This document shows positions 17,327 through 29,439 of a DNA stretch of 64,000 bases, piece by piece. The position numbers and the translations under genes were made by a program. This DNA is from Linnemannia hyalina (taxonomy: Eukaryota; Mortierellomycota; Mortierellomycetes; Mortierellales; Mortierellaceae): the NCBI GenBank assembly GCA_019671135.1, contig JAHRHY010000002.1:1674001-1738000 (forward strand), given 5' to 3'. Below the pieces are notes generated by a model. The model saw only the letters and a list, made by a program, of their open reading frames with translations, ran no database searches and was not told the origin of the DNA. The stretch's first letter is position 1. Each line of letters opens with the position of its first letter.

Positions 17327-19678
17327 TTAATAAAGCTCCCACCGAGGAGGAACCTGCTTAACCCGCCCCTCATTCTTGATCCGGAAAGCTGCATGCGTCG
17401 CCAACGCCGATGCGCGATTGCCCACAAAGACCGCACTGTTCGACATCACAAACGTCCGTATTGCAGCAGGGCCATACCCGCCCAGATCCTCGACCGTCGT
17501 ATCAAACAGTCCATTACCCCCATCCTCGTCTCCTACTCGGAACCAGCCCGTTTGTTGGTCCATCTTGGACAAGAGTTCCGGGTCGGTCTCGGTGGTGGTG
17601 ACGATGACGGGTCGTGGGGGACGACTGGTCCCGACGCCGTTGGATTCTGTCTGTTGGAGAATTGCAATTCGCTTGGCGATCAGGTCGACGGTCCAAAGAC
17701 ATTGGGAAGGGATCATGGAGGTGGATGTGGTGGATGTCATCGCGGGGTTTCCTGCAGCTGCTGCGACCACATTCCCGTTCACCTCGTCCTTTCTCTCCCC
17801 TTCAGCGTCCTGCTCCTCCTCTTGATGTTGCTGTTGTTGTGAACCCTGATCCCGACCCTGAGGCGAACCGGATATTGAATCAGAAGGCCCATAGCGTGGT
17901 CCACCAGGTCTGCAAAACTCTTTTGAGGGCAACTTGTCGATATGGACACCAATGTATCCACTGTTCTTATCAGACCTCTCAACAGCCCTCAGCACCTGGG
18001 CAACACTCTGTCGCCCCTGGCTCTTGACCGTATTCGAGAACGGAATCTGCAACCCAATCTCCTGCCAGATCATCTCCTCGATCGCCGCGTTCTCGGCCCC
18101 GACCAGCTCCGCGCCCGAGATACAGATGAACTGCCGATGACGATCCTCGCTGCCTAGTCCTCCCTTGGTCGCCTTTGACGTAGTCGTGGCTCTCCAATGT
18201 CTCGAAATTGCCTCTGGTTTCAAACTCCAGTACGAGTCCCCAAGGATTTCAAACTCGGCCATGAGATTATATCGGTTCAGGAAATGGTGGCCCGCAAAAT
18301 CCAACGCCTTCCATGATCCCGCTGTAGGTGGACCATGACACTTGATCTTGACAGGGACTGTCGACCCTGCAGGGGTGACCATTGCGTCATCATCATCGTC
18401 GTTCGTCACTGGTGCAAGGTAAGGGACCGACTGTGTAGCGTTGGTCGGGTTCTCTTCTTCCTGTGCCATCTCGGCCGTAAAGGGTGTCTGGAGAACAGGG
18501 CGGGTGCTATCGATGAGAACCGTCCGCTGCAGGTTGGAGATGAACCGGAGGTCAAAGAGGGTGCTCCAGCGCTGTCGTTTCCGTCCTTTGTTTCCTGCAA
18601 AGTGCGGGTGGAGATGATAGAGGGAGGGAGGGGCCATCATAGGTGGGGGGATAATGAGTGTCCGGTTCGAGTGCTTGGCGATCCAGAGTGAGGTCAGGAG
18701 GGAGAAGAACTGGGCCTCGATGGTCTCGCCCGAGGGGATGAAGACCAGGTAACTGTCTGAGGGCGTGAGGAACTTGTTGACGTCGAACTCCTGCAGCGTA
18801 TTGTCCCACACGGACGAAGGCTTGTTATTGTTGTTGTCATCCTCTGCTGCTACTGTGTGTCCCTCTCCATCCAGGGGCTTGTTCTCAAGCACGAGTTCCT
18901 CCTGTTCGACAGCAGGCTCGTCCAAGAATGTCTGCTCTCCATCCAAAGGCTCATCTTGTTGTGGTTGAGTTTCTTCGGCCTCAGAGTTGTCAATGTTGTG
19001 CTCTGTCTCGTCTTCCTCTGAAGGAATGCTCTCATCGACCGCCTTGTCCTCAGGATCAGAAGCAGGAGTTGCTGGTGGTAATGGTGAGCCTCCTCGGTTA
19101 TCCTCCTCCTCCCCATCGTATTCAGGGGACGAATGTGACCCAAGCTCCCCACCGTCCAGTTCCTCGTCCCCTCCTTCGTCGTCGTCGTCGTGGTTGTTGA
19201 TACCGTTTCCTCCGTTCTCCTCATCGTCCTCGCCATCCTCGCCATCGAGTTCGTCCAATGGAAACTGAGACTGTGTACCAGGGGTGCCCTTGGGTCGGAT
19301 CGGCCGTGCGACGTCGAGGAGGTCGTCTGAAGTATCGAGGAGGGTGGACTGGATCAATCCCTTGAGCTGACGGAGGGTCATCTTGGAATAGTCGGTTGTG
19401 TAAGGACCGAGTCCAAAGTGGTTCTCTGGATCGGACCCCTTTGCCCCTGTGCCGATAGCATCGTCCACTGAGGAAGTTGAGGAGGACGTAGAAGGGTTGT
19501 TGCTGTTGGGGTCTGAAGATGTGGAAGAAGAGAAGCCAGGCCGCCGGGAGACGACCCAGTCGCTGTGGGAGTCTTGTTCAGAGAGGGGGCGGAGGGAGAG
19601 GGTGAGGAGGGAGCCTATGCAGAAGATGAGAAGGACTCCAAGCAGGGCCCTGTGCCTGCTGGAGATGCTTGTTGTCAT
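17327..19678 (-). CDS. Type II membrane protein, O-fucosyltransferase-like glycosyltransferase, 783 aa
   Basis: Single exon, ATG at 19678. A short cytosolic N-terminus and a membrane anchor at about residues 12-30 (ALLGVLLIFCIGSLLTLSL) are followed by a long acidic/Ser-rich stem to about residue 300. The luminal domain starts YLVFIPSGETIEAQFFSLL and HSNRTLIIPP, like the first Rossmann half of GDP-fucose O-fucosyltransferases. It ends with TTTETDPELL and SNSAVFVGNRASALATHAAF, like the C-terminal donor-binding motif. The likely site is the Golgi. Acceptor and donor are inferred only from fold-level similarity. At 783 aa it is longer than usual because of the stem and low-complexity inserts. Confidence 0.6.
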   Translation of the reverse strand: MTTSISSRHRALLGVLLIFCIGSLLTLSLRPLSEQDSHSDWVVSRRPGFSSSTSSDPNSNNPSTSSSTSSVDDAIGTGAKGSDPENHFGLGPYTTDYSKMTLRQLKGLIQSTLLDTSDDLLDVARPIRPKGTPGTQSQFPLDELDGEDGEDDEENGGNGINNHDDDDEGGDEELDGGELGSHSSPEYDGEEEDNRGGSPLPPATPASDPEDKAVDESIPSEEDETEHNIDNSEAEETQPQQDEPLDGEQTFLDEPAVEQEELVLENKPLDGEGHTVAAEDDNNNNKPSSVWDNTLQEFDVNKFLTPSDSYLVFIPSGETIEAQFFSLLTSLWIAKHSNRTLIIPPPMMAPPSLYHLHPHFAGNKGRKRQRWSTLFDLRFISNLQRTVLIDSTRPVLQTPFTAEMAQEEENPTNATQSVPYLAPVTNDDDDDAMVTPAGSTVPVKIKCHGPPTAGSWKALDFAGHHFLNRYNLMAEFEILGDSYWSLKPEAISRHWRATTTSKATKGGLGSEDRHRQFICISGAELVGAENAAIEEMIWQEIGLQIPFSNTVKSQGRQSVAQVLRAVERSDKNSGYIGVHIDKLPSKEFCRPGGPRYGPSDSISGSPQGRDQGSQQQQHQEEEQDAEGERKDEVNGNVVAAAAGNPAMTSTTSTSMIPSQCLWTVDLIAKRIAILQQTESNGVGTSRPPRPVIVTTTETDPELLSKMDQQTGWFRVGDEDGGNGLFDTTVEDLGGYGPAAIRTFVMSNSAVFVGNRASALATHAAFRIKNEGRVKQVPPRWELY

Positions 19679-20295
19679 CCTCCTGATGGTGATCTCTTTT
19701 TTGTGTTGTGTGTGGTGTAGTAGGTGTGAGTTGCAAGTGAGAGGAGATGCACAAGGGAAGGGAGAGTGAGTGAGAGAAAGGGTATGAGTTCAAGTGCAAG
19801 GAGAAGTGGATGAATGAAAAGAGCGGGGAGGGGCAAAGAACGTATGAAGTGAGAGTGAGAGAAGAAGAAGAGTGTTGTTCTGCTCTCTGTCCACCTTTGT
19901 TTTCTTTTCTTCTTTTTTCATTCTGTTCCCCTGACCAGAAAGGCATACAAGAATGTCCAGCGGGGTGGGTGTCACCGCCCAGACACACATCCCAAAAATA
20001 GACCTCTCTCTACTGGCTGGAATATGCATCTCTGTATACCGGGAAGGGCTAGGCTTAGTTGTATAGATAGCATGCCTCCATCGCATGGCCTTGAGCATCA
20101 TCATTCATATCCATCCCTTTCTTTTTTCCCTTTTTTATGCACCCCCATATAAACTATCACTATTACTGTTGAAAGTGGCCCCCATCGAGAGATACACATA
20201 CCATCACAGCTGTTGTGATATTGTACACTGACATTCTAGCCCACATGCTTCTTTAAAAAGTAGAAACGACTTTTATTTGCAAACATGGCCACTTC
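19679..20295. other. Spacer between two minus-strand genes
   Basis: Upstream region of the glycosyltransferase (T/C-rich on the coding strand) and 3' flank of CWC25. No gene seen. Confidence 0.55.
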
Positions 20296-22166
20296 TCAAT
20301 CGTTGCGCATGTTGGTGCGGCCACGCTGGACTCGATCTGCCAGCGACATGGACCCATTGTAAGCAGCCTTTTGTGCAGACTTCATGAACGATGCCTGTTC
20401 GCCGTTAAACGTCTTCATCCTCTTGGTCTCTTCCTCTGCATTTTGCTTGGCTTCAATCTCTGCAATCTCTGCCAGGCGATTCTTGCGAGCCAGAGCATCA
20501 GCATTGGCATCGTCCGTCATCGCCTTCAATCTCCTGGCGCGGTCCTCCTCCAACGCTGCTCTCTTCTTGGCCAACTCCTCCGCATGGCTCTTTTGCTGCT
20601 GTTCACGATCCTGCTGTGTTCGTTCCTGCTGATGACGGTCCGGTGCACGATCATGATGGCCGTTGTGCTGGCGGTCGTGGTAGCCACCACCATTGCCATG
20701 GCGTCGCGGAGGTGAGATATGTCGTGCCTGTGAGGAGCGATCGTACTGTGGTGAACGTGATCGTGAGCGGCGCCTTGATGATGACGAGGGTGGTGGTGGT
20801 GATGAGCGACGACGAGTATCTTGACGCATAGGTGAGCGAGATCGTGAACGGCGTCTCGTATCCTGACGAATGGGCGATCGGGATCGAGAACGACGACGGG
20901 TCTCCTGGCGAGCTGCAACAGGCGATCGGGATGACCGGCGCCGAGTCTCCTGAGGAACAGGTGATGGGTTTCTTACAGTGCGGTGGGTATCACCACGAAC
21001 AGGCGATCGAGACTTTGGGCGCTCACGGTTTTCCTGACGAGTTGGAGATCGAGAATCTGAACGACGACGTGTCTCCTGACGAACAGGAGATCGAGAATGT
21101 GAACGACGACGGGCTCCCTGACGAGCAGGAGATCTAGACCGCGAGCGCCGTCTACTGTCTCGAGACGATTTGTGATGACTAGTGGATGGCGACCCTGATC
21201 GGTGACTACTACTACGATGGCCGTTGCTATTGTTACTGCTGGTAGCAGCGGTGTGTCGAGAGTCATCATGGCGTCTTGAAGATCTCTCAGGTGAAGCCTT
21301 CCTGGCGGGTGAAGGAGACCGACGCTGATGTTTCCTGGAGGATCGTACACCATTGTTCCTACTGTCTCTACTGTCGTCGCTGTCGCTCTCGCTGCCATCG
21401 CTACGATCCCTCGAGGCCTTGCGCTTCTTGTGGCGTTTCTCTGATCTCTCCTTCCTGCGTTCCTCCCTGTCGGCTCTGTCCTCCTTGCTGCGCTTTGACT
21501 TTTTCTTCTTGTCCTTGTCTTTGCCCTCCTTGCTCTCCTTGCTCTCCTTCAGTTGTCGCATCTTGATCGGATTCTTCATCAGCTGCTCCATACTGGCTTG
21601 CTCACGTCTCTTGATCGCCAACAACGGATCCTCACGGACCTTGGCCTGCAAATCCTTGATCGAGTTGGCCTTACTAGCCTGCTGCGCCATAAAGTTATCC
21701 GAATCCTTGCTAAGCGACTTCATCCCACCAGCAGCCTTCTGCTTCAGAATATCATCCACACTGCGCTTCCCCAACAGATAATCCTCCTGATCTTTCTCGT
21801 CCCGGGCTCCGCCTGAGGGTGCAGCCTGATACATCCAGTCAAGACGGTCGGCGCGCTTCTTGCCACCGTTTCGTTCAGAGAGTTGTTGGAGTTCCTGGAT
21901 CTGTCGCTCCTCCTCGAGCTCCTTCTTCATCTGCTGGATCTTTTTGTCCTCATCTGCGGCTTTGCGTTCCTCCTTCCAGACTCGCTCCTGGTTTTTGAAA
22001 GTTCCTGGATGCCAGGATTTTTTCAAGTTCTATCATTTTCACATATATACGGGAGTGTCAGTTGCTTGTGTTCGTTGTGATCTTCATAGCGAGTTGTGAA
22101 GGCAGAGAAGAGAGATGCAAGTGAAGAGGTATTGAGTTGTTGACTTACGAGATCGCCTCCTCCCAT
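20296..22166 (-). CDS. CWC25: Pre-mRNA-splicing factor CWC25, 583 aa, 2 exons
   Basis: Exon 1 is only 18 nt (22149-22166, MGGGDL). After a 119-nt intron (22030-22148, GTAAGT to TAG) exon 2 runs 22029-20296. The join gives MGGGDLNLKKSWHPGTFKNQ, the signature N-terminus of CWC25, followed by the CIR_N-type helix and RLDWMYQ, YLLGKRSVDDILK. CWC25 joins the activated spliceosome for the first catalytic step. The middle is Lys/Glu-rich and predicted coiled. Residues about 290-440 form an SR-type domain with tandem RSRSP/RRRSxSRSPxR units, much longer than in yeast. The C-terminus is Lys/Glu/Arg-rich. The gene is head-to-head with kinesin-14 (387 bp between the ATGs). Confidence 0.92.
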
Positions 22167-22553
22167 GTTGTTCTTGCTGCTGTTGGTGAGTGGTGAATTG
22201 GAAAGGTTGACTTGTGATTGTAGTGAGAAAAGAAGGGGAGAAAGCAAAGAGGTGAAGAAAGTGAGAGGTGGGAGTGCTTCGCCTGTAAGGACAACGCACA
22301 AAAAAAAATGTGACGTCACTCAATTTTTTTTTCCTCCCAGCCTTCAGACTGCGGGTCTGAAGTGATAAAAGAATTAAGAAGCGCGCTGCTGGGTTCTGAT
22401 CACTCGCTCGCACTCCATCAACACAGTCAGGAACGACACCCTTCCTCGGGACACAACCTACTCAAACAACTACACCCACCCCGAAACACACAGCCAGGAA
22501 CAACATAGAACTACAAAGCAGCGACACCCTTCATCCACCTCTCAACCACAGTC
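22167..22553. promoter_or_regulatory. Shared divergent promoter region of CWC25 and kinesin-14
   Basis: The 387 bp between the two start codons includes both 5' leaders. It contains a TGACGTCA site (22311-22318, a CRE/ATF-type palindrome). A bidirectional promoter is inferred from spacing only. Confidence 0.45.
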
Positions 22554-25500
22554 ATGGAGCAGCTTAACCGCTCGGTAAATAATACAAGGAAAACAAACGC
22601 GTCTTTGGTTTGTTGTTGTTATTAGTCTGATACACACAACAGAAGAGCAAACTTACACACCTCCATTGTGCCCATTGCCTACACCAAACAAACTGGACTA
22701 TAGATCTCAAAGCTCAAGCCGCCAACAAAGATCACCTCCACTGCAACGCCCTCGTCCACCATCGCAACTGCCCTCGCGGTCGCAGCCGCCATGGGGGCCA
22801 ACGAAAACACCGCAACAAATAACAACTTCAGGAACAACAACAGCAATAACAACACAGCACCAACCGCCGTAGTAACAGCTGGGCTCAAGAGGAAGGCTGA
22901 AGAAACTAGGCCAGTGAAGCGCACAAGGACAGTACCAGCAACCAACTCAAAGCCAACGTCCAACCCAACTCCCACAACAAACCGAGGACCTCTAGCTGCA
23001 ACTACCAACAATAGAACTGGGTCTGTCAAGACAACAGCAGCTACTACAAGAACACCCCTGGTTCGGACAGTACTGCGAGGGACTACTGCTACCCCTGCCA
23101 CTACATCAACCTCTACAGCCACTCGGCGGACCGTCGCAAGGACTGCAACATCTGTAACCTCAACAAGGACAAGACCTGTTGCGACACCAGCATCCACAAG
23201 GACTCAGCAATCATCCATACGCAGCAACAACACACAACAACCCAGTCCCTCTGCCAGTGCGTCCTCCAACAGCCCAGAGCCACACACTTCAGAGGCTTCA
23301 ACTGCAGGAAACGCCGGCACGCGTATAACTGCTCCCAATCTGGTCACAGTGGTACCGATGATACCCAAGAAGAAGAAGAGACCGGCATGGGACACCAAGG
23401 GTCGACTGGAGGATATGGAAGAGTTGACGGCTGTGCTGAACGAACAGCTGCAGACGTCCAGCCACAATATGAAAGACCTGTCGAACAAACTCAAGTCTAG
23501 TGAGGACCAAAGTATGTATCAACTTGATATGGACAAAATATGGCATGCTTTCTTGGCTGCACTGACATGTGTATGATACATTGGTTGACTCTGGTCCATT
23601 CTTATCGTCAATTGATAGTCGCGCAGCTGCAGTCGTTCAGGCAGAACCTCGAGAGTAAAGTGGCGCTCAAGGAGAATGAAAACAGGACAATCTTTCAGAA
23701 AATGCGGCATGTGGAGCAGGACTTGCAGGTACCGTTGCTACTGAGCAGGAATGTCTACGCAAACCTCATTTTCAAAGGAATGAGGTTCCATCGGCAGCGT
23801 TACTAAAATTTATTCTTTGCTTTCGCCTCTACGTATACAGACAACGGCTAGGAAGAATGAGGAGGAGATCCACTCTCTCAGGATGCAGCACTCGATTCAC
23901 ATGGACCAACTCAAGATGACGCAGACTCGACTGAAGCAGGAGAAAGACTTGTTGCAATCAAAGCTGCAATCTACAAACGGCCAACTCGAAAGCCAGATGC
24001 AGGAAAACACAAGTCTTCGCTCAACCATATCGACCCAGTCCGCCAATTGCCTCGCCTTGGAGAGCGACAACCGTGCCCTTAAGGAGAAGATCCAGGTATG
24101 CTTCATGGCCACAATCAGAAGCCATTCGATGAACATTCCGACATCGTGTATATCCACTCGATGCTAATCACTTTTCATATGTTGCTCATGTCCAATAGCG
24201 AACGGAGAACACATTGGAGCAGCGTGAGACAACTATTCTCATGCTTGAGCGCAAGCTCGCAGAGTCTCGAAAGTCGGTGAAGGACTTGGATCAACGGATT
24301 CGAGAGGAGGAGACCATCCGTCGTCGGCTGCATAACACCATCCAGGAGCTTAAGGGTAACATCCGTGTATTCTGCAGAGTCCGACCTGTGTCATCTTCGG
24401 TGAACGCATCCAAGAATGAGACGGCGACGGCTTCGATCACATACCCGGATATTGAGGGTCGCCAGATTGAGTTTGCGCATGCCACCGAGACGGCGACAGG
24501 ATCGCAGGTTGCAAAAGCGTATCCTTTCACATTTGACAGAGTCTTTCAGCCCACGTCAACGCAGGAGGATGTGTTTGAGGAGATTTCGCAGCTGGTGCAG
24601 TCGGCCCTGGACGGATACAACGTCTGTATTTTTGCATATGGCCAGACTGGAAGTGGCAAGACACATACCATGGAGGGTCCACTGAATGCGTCGGCAGAAT
24701 CGATGGGTATGATTCCTCGTTCAGTGCTCCAGATCTACGAGAATGCCGAGGCGCTCAAAGCCAGAGGATGGACGTATCAGATGGAGGGTCAGTATGTTGA
24801 GATATATAACGAGACGGTGAACGACCTGCTAGGAAACGATGGGCTGAATGGAGCCAAGAAGCACGATATTCGGCATGCAGATGGCAAGACGACAATCACG
24901 GACATCACGACGGTTGTGCTGACCTCACCCGAAAAGGTTGCTGCCCTGTTGAAGAAGGCTGCTCACAACCGGTCTGTTGGCTCCACCTTGATGAACGAGC
25001 GATCCTCACGTAGTCACTGGTGAGTTTTTGTCTTTTTATCGTCGATGTAGTTTCTGTTGTGAGAAAACTAAGTGTCATGGAAACACACCGTCATGCCTTC
25101 TTCTAACAGCTTTGTCTGTTTCCTTTTCTTTCCCACATATATTACTCTTCCCTCATTAGCGTGTTCACGCTTCGTCTGTCGGGAAAGAACTCAATTACGG
25201 ACGAATCGAGTGAAGGAGTTCTCAACTTGATTGATTTGGCAGGATCTGAACGCTTGTCGCAGTCGGGAGCAAAGGGTGATCGACTGAAGGAGACCCAGGC
25301 TATCAACAAGAGTCTGAGTGCCTTGGGCGATGTCATTTCGGCCATTGCTAATCCCAATGCCAACACCCATGTCCCTTACCGCAACTCCAAGGTAACCATT
25401 AATGTCTCTTTGTATCTTGTTTCTTATTTGTCACGATTATTGTTCAGTAAATAATGGTCATGCATGATAACTAACTTTGTTCATTTGATACTTTGCTGTC

Positions 25501-25684
25501 ATCACACAAACAGTTAACATACTTACTTCAGAACTCCCTGGGAGGAAACAGTAAGACGTTGATGTTTGTAAACATTTCGCCGTTGAGGAGTAACTTCAAT
25601 GAAACCCTGTGTTCACTCCGATTTGCGACCAAGGTCAATGCGTGCACCATTGGCACTGCAACCAGGCGTGCCGTTTCCAAGTAA
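22554..25684 (+). CDS. C-terminal motor kinesin (kinesin-14, Kar3/Ncd/KIFC1 type), 805 aa, 7 exons
   Basis: Exons: 22554-22574, 22704-23511, 23619-23728, 23841-24095, 24199-25019, 25160-25391, 25514-25684; all introns GT-AG, sum 2418 nt. The order is a basic Thr/Asn-rich tail with KRKAEE and KKKKRP (residues 1-215, likely nuclear and microtubule binding), a coiled coil (about 225-445), the neck-motor junction [11 protein letters not shown] (451-461), the P-loop GQTGSGKT (546-553), switch I SSRSHC (ends at 672 across an intron), switch II DLAGSE (697-702), and [18 protein letters not shown] near the end. A motor at the C-terminus preceded by the neck defines minus-end-directed kinesin-14, acting in spindle organisation. 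The first exon encodes only seven residues. Confidence 0.92.
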
Positions 25685-26588
25685 CTTGGTCCCTCACTAT
25701 ATTCCTATCATATCCATACCCCTCCCTCATGTTGTCCCTTCTACCTTCTCCTGTGACATAGCCCGCCTTTGCATTCCTGTCTTCTTTTTTGTCCAGTTTC
25801 ATTGCCACTGTTTTTTCTTTCTCCTATGTAAAGTATTCGCAATAATAATAACATTTTTCCATCAGCCATGATGACGATATGCCTCAGTATCTCTGTTGGC
25901 CCAAAGAATAGCCGATGGATCTGATAAAGGCGAAGGTATTGATAAAAACTTGAAACAGTCATAGCTTGCAGACATACTTACAGATATGCTTGCATGAACG
26001 GATCCCTAGGAGCCATTGGACCATTGGCTCTTGGACCCTGCCAAATTTGCGACCCTGGGTGCACAAGCCACCACCCACGACACGTCGAAGCTGAAGGACT
26101 CGGAGGAGTCTCAAAACTATCTTTTCTTTGTGCCCTTTGGCTTCCTTCTTCTCACCCCGAACTTCACTCACCTCCTTTAATCATCAACTCTTCTTCCCAT
26201 ACTCATTCTGATTCTTGACAGGGATCATCTTGCCTGGTTCATCGTCCATTCAATTGCACTCACGTGCACCTGTATCTACCTTATCACTAGTGCCAACAAC
26301 ACAACAACACACAACACCAATACACGCGCGCACTCCTCCACTTCATATCATCCTCTCCTTAGGCCATCCCCCTCCAGACACACAACAAGCTCATACCCGC
26401 AAACAAGGACAACAACGGCATACAGCCAGACAAAGTTCAGGACTTTTACTCGCTCGCTCGCCCGCTCAATTAGAAACACCAGTCTGCGTTTACTTCCCAC
26501 TTCTTCCTGTACACATAATAAACAGTAACATTACCAATAGCAACGACAGCAACGATAGCAACGACAACAGCAACAACAGCATACAACA
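25685..26588. other. Spacer between kinesin-14 and POT1
   Basis: 3' flank, then a CA-rich leader with ACAACAACA and AACGACAGCAACGATAGC-type repeats directly before the POT1 start. No other gene seen. Confidence 0.5.
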
Positions 26589-29439
26589 ATGTCTGTCAAC
26601 CAGCCAGAAACCCCGAGTTTCCTCTCCCGGTTCCAACCTCCAGTCAACCCCCGTAAAAAAATCAGGACCACGAATCAACTGCAAGTATCTAAGTTTTGCG
26701 ACTACATAGCGGAGGTAATGATAATGGGCTCGAACGCGGTCGGTCCTGCCCTGTTAATTAATTTAATTCAACTCGCCACATACACGAAAACGAGAACGGA
26801 AGAATACTCACAGCAACAATATCTATCCATCGCGTTATCTTATTTTGTTGCAATCTCTAGGTCTGTTACTTCAGAGCGGACATAAAAAAAATGATGGTGG
26901 ATGGGGTCGAGAAAATAGGGGCGATGAAGGCAACCCTAATCCTTACGGACTACACGGAACATGCTGACCTCCCCTATAATGACGTTGAGGAGCGGCCAAC
27001 CGGGAAAGCCTCGATCATCGCGACACTTTGGGATGAACATTGTCAGTCTGCTCAGGATGCCAACATCAGCGCGGGCGATCTCGTCTGCCTCAAGAACCTG
27101 GTGCCAAAAATGGGCCGGAACGGACATATCGCATTGGACATGCACGGGAACCGACGTTACCTAGTGAACAATCCCGTCCAAAAACTGGGTACAGACCATG
27201 ACGACGTCCAGGAATTGCTACTGTAAGGGTATTACCACCAAGTTGTCTTCGCTGCCTCTTTTCTTTTTTTGGTGGTTGTGCAAGAACAACTTCATTTGCA
27301 GAGACTTATTTAAATGTTCTATACAATAGGCGAAAGCACAAATACCTGGCACATGTCAATGAGGAATTTGTCGCTGCGCAGATGGCGGAGCGAGCTCAAC
27401 AACGCGTTGGATCAGCGGCCCATGGACTTGGAGCTGCCTCGATTCAGCCTGAGCATGAGTATGAGCCTCAACTCGGACCAATCAACTACGAACCTGAAAG
27501 TGTCTCTGCTCAGTCTTTGCCTCTACCTCAACGAACACCAACACTCCGTAAAGACTCAACAACGCGACCATCAACAGACCCGGCACATAATCTCCGCTTG
27601 TCGGTATATTCGAGATTATCAGCTAACGCGTCCTCAAGTAACACATCACCTGCCATTGCATCCACAAGCACAGCGCGGTCACCTTCTCGAGACCTTTGGC
27701 CAGTTGTCGGTAGTCTTCCCAAACGCGACGCCCTTGTCCCTGCCGAGCGCGAGTCCAGTGTTCTTATCAAGGGCGAATCAAGTCCGCTTGTTGCGTTAAA
27801 GACGGAAGCAGCTCTTGAAGACATTCAACCAGTTGTCGGCACCTCTGTCGAATGCGAGCCCTATGGCCCTAGAGAGCTAGAAACGAGTTCCCTATTTGCG
27901 GGGAGGACGGAAGCACCTCCTCGGGACATCCAGTCAGTTTTCGATGCCCCTGTAGAGCCCGAGACTACTATCCCTGTACAGCCCGAGTCCAGTGTCCATA
28001 TCGAGCGCGAGTCCACACCACTTGTTGCAGTAAAGTTGGAGCCGGATTGCCAAAACAGCCAACCAACTCTATCGTCGGCTTCTACCCCGGCGCCATCCAC
28101 ACAAGAGTCAGTGATCGTGCGGACCTCCCCTACCTGTAAGGAACGGACGGATATTAATCGGTGTCATGTCGGATTGATGTTGCTGAGATGCCATTGACTA
28201 ACTTGTCCACTATTACTACCATTTCTATCTTCTAGTCGTGCTCGCTGAGAAGGCCAAAGAGGCGAAGAAAGAGGTAATTATTTGTTCAGGACAACAATCT
28301 AAGGGACTTGATGTCACAGCAATCCAGGGAACCTGATGTCAGTTGAATGCTTTAATACTAAATCACTTTGTTTTGGGAATGACTGTTATTAGGGATCCTG
28401 TTTAATGCCGTTGCGCGCTCGTGTGGTCGGATTTGAGCCAGAGACACTTATCGACTTTTCCAGTCCAGTGTGCAGGGAATGTAAACACAAGTACCGGTAA
28501 GTTGGTGCACGACTACCCTGGAATCAATCGCTCGTACTTAAGGTAACTGCATGACATACTAACGACTTGACGCGCTGAATAGACCCAGGTCGAAGACGAA
28601 GCCTTCTCGGCATTGTCCGGGTTGCAATCTTGAAAACGCGGTCGAATTCAAGTACAACTTCAAGCTCTACCTCATGGACGAGCTTGATGAGCCCTATCCT
28701 GTCGACGTTGATGGCGAACATGCGGTATGTCAATACTTTCTGTTTTATGGTGATACCTCACAATATGTCTATGAACAACTAAAACACTAAACTTCTGAAT
28801 GTTCTTGAACTTTATAGACCACGCTCATCGGTGTTCCTGCTGGGGACTTGGTGAAAGATTTTGAGAAGTTGGAAACGGTGACTGAACGCCTTGCACGGAT
28901 TGGGGTGTCGGAGGTGCGGAATCAGGATGAAGGACTCTTTTTCGATTTGTGTGTGCAAGAACACATTAAGCGCTTGGAGAACCGGAAAGAGACTATGGGT
29001 GCCAACCAGAAGAGAACCGGAAGCCCTCTTTCTTCTCGAGAGGCCAAACGACATGCCAGCGGTGCTCAGGAGGTGGATGAATCTGAATTTTGCCAAACGC
29101 CACCACCATCACCACGGTCAGCTGAGAAGAAAAATACCACTTCGAATGGTGGTATCATATCTGTGGAGCGGTCACTTGTGTTCACGGAGATCATGAAAAA
29201 GGAGTGCGATCGAATCGAGGAAGGAGTCTGTGAAGATGAATACTACGACGTCCTGAACCGCACACGTATATGTATGTATTTGTAGTGTTGCCATTTCTTG
29301 TCGTTTCCTGTGCGGATATACAACTCGTTTACTAACCCTCCTCTTTCCATTAACCATCGTTCCATTCCTTTTTTTCGATCCAGCTGAAGAGCAGAGGTTG
29401 GACACGTCTCTTTGCGCTCTCCCCTCACACACAGAATAA
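26589..29439 (+). CDS. pot1: POT1-like telomere single-strand DNA-binding protein, 695 aa, 8 exons
   Basis: Exons: 26589-26714, 26861-27222, 27330-28135, 28236-28273, 28393-28496, 28583-28724, 28818-29271, 29384-29439 (sum 2088 nt). Residues about 35-155 form an OB fold of the POT1 ssDNA-binding type: YIAEV, ATLILTDYTEH, IIATLWDEH, AGDLVCLKNLVPK, LDMHGNRRY. Residues 160-430 are a disordered linker in which a (R/P)ESSV(L/H)I(K/E)(G/R)ES(S/T)PLVAxK unit is repeated. The C-terminal part has C471-x2-C474 and C490-x2-C493, matching a zinc-bearing OB fold like that of POT1's partner-binding end. It would cap the telomeric 3' overhang. The first OB of two-OB POT1 proteins was not recognised. The donor chosen for exon 1 keeps YIAEV intact. 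Confidence 0.8.

Noticed and set aside
22679..23197. 172-codon minus-strand frame opposite the kinesin tail
   Set aside because: Shadow of the Thr/Asn-rich kinesin exon, which is confirmed by frame-consistent introns.
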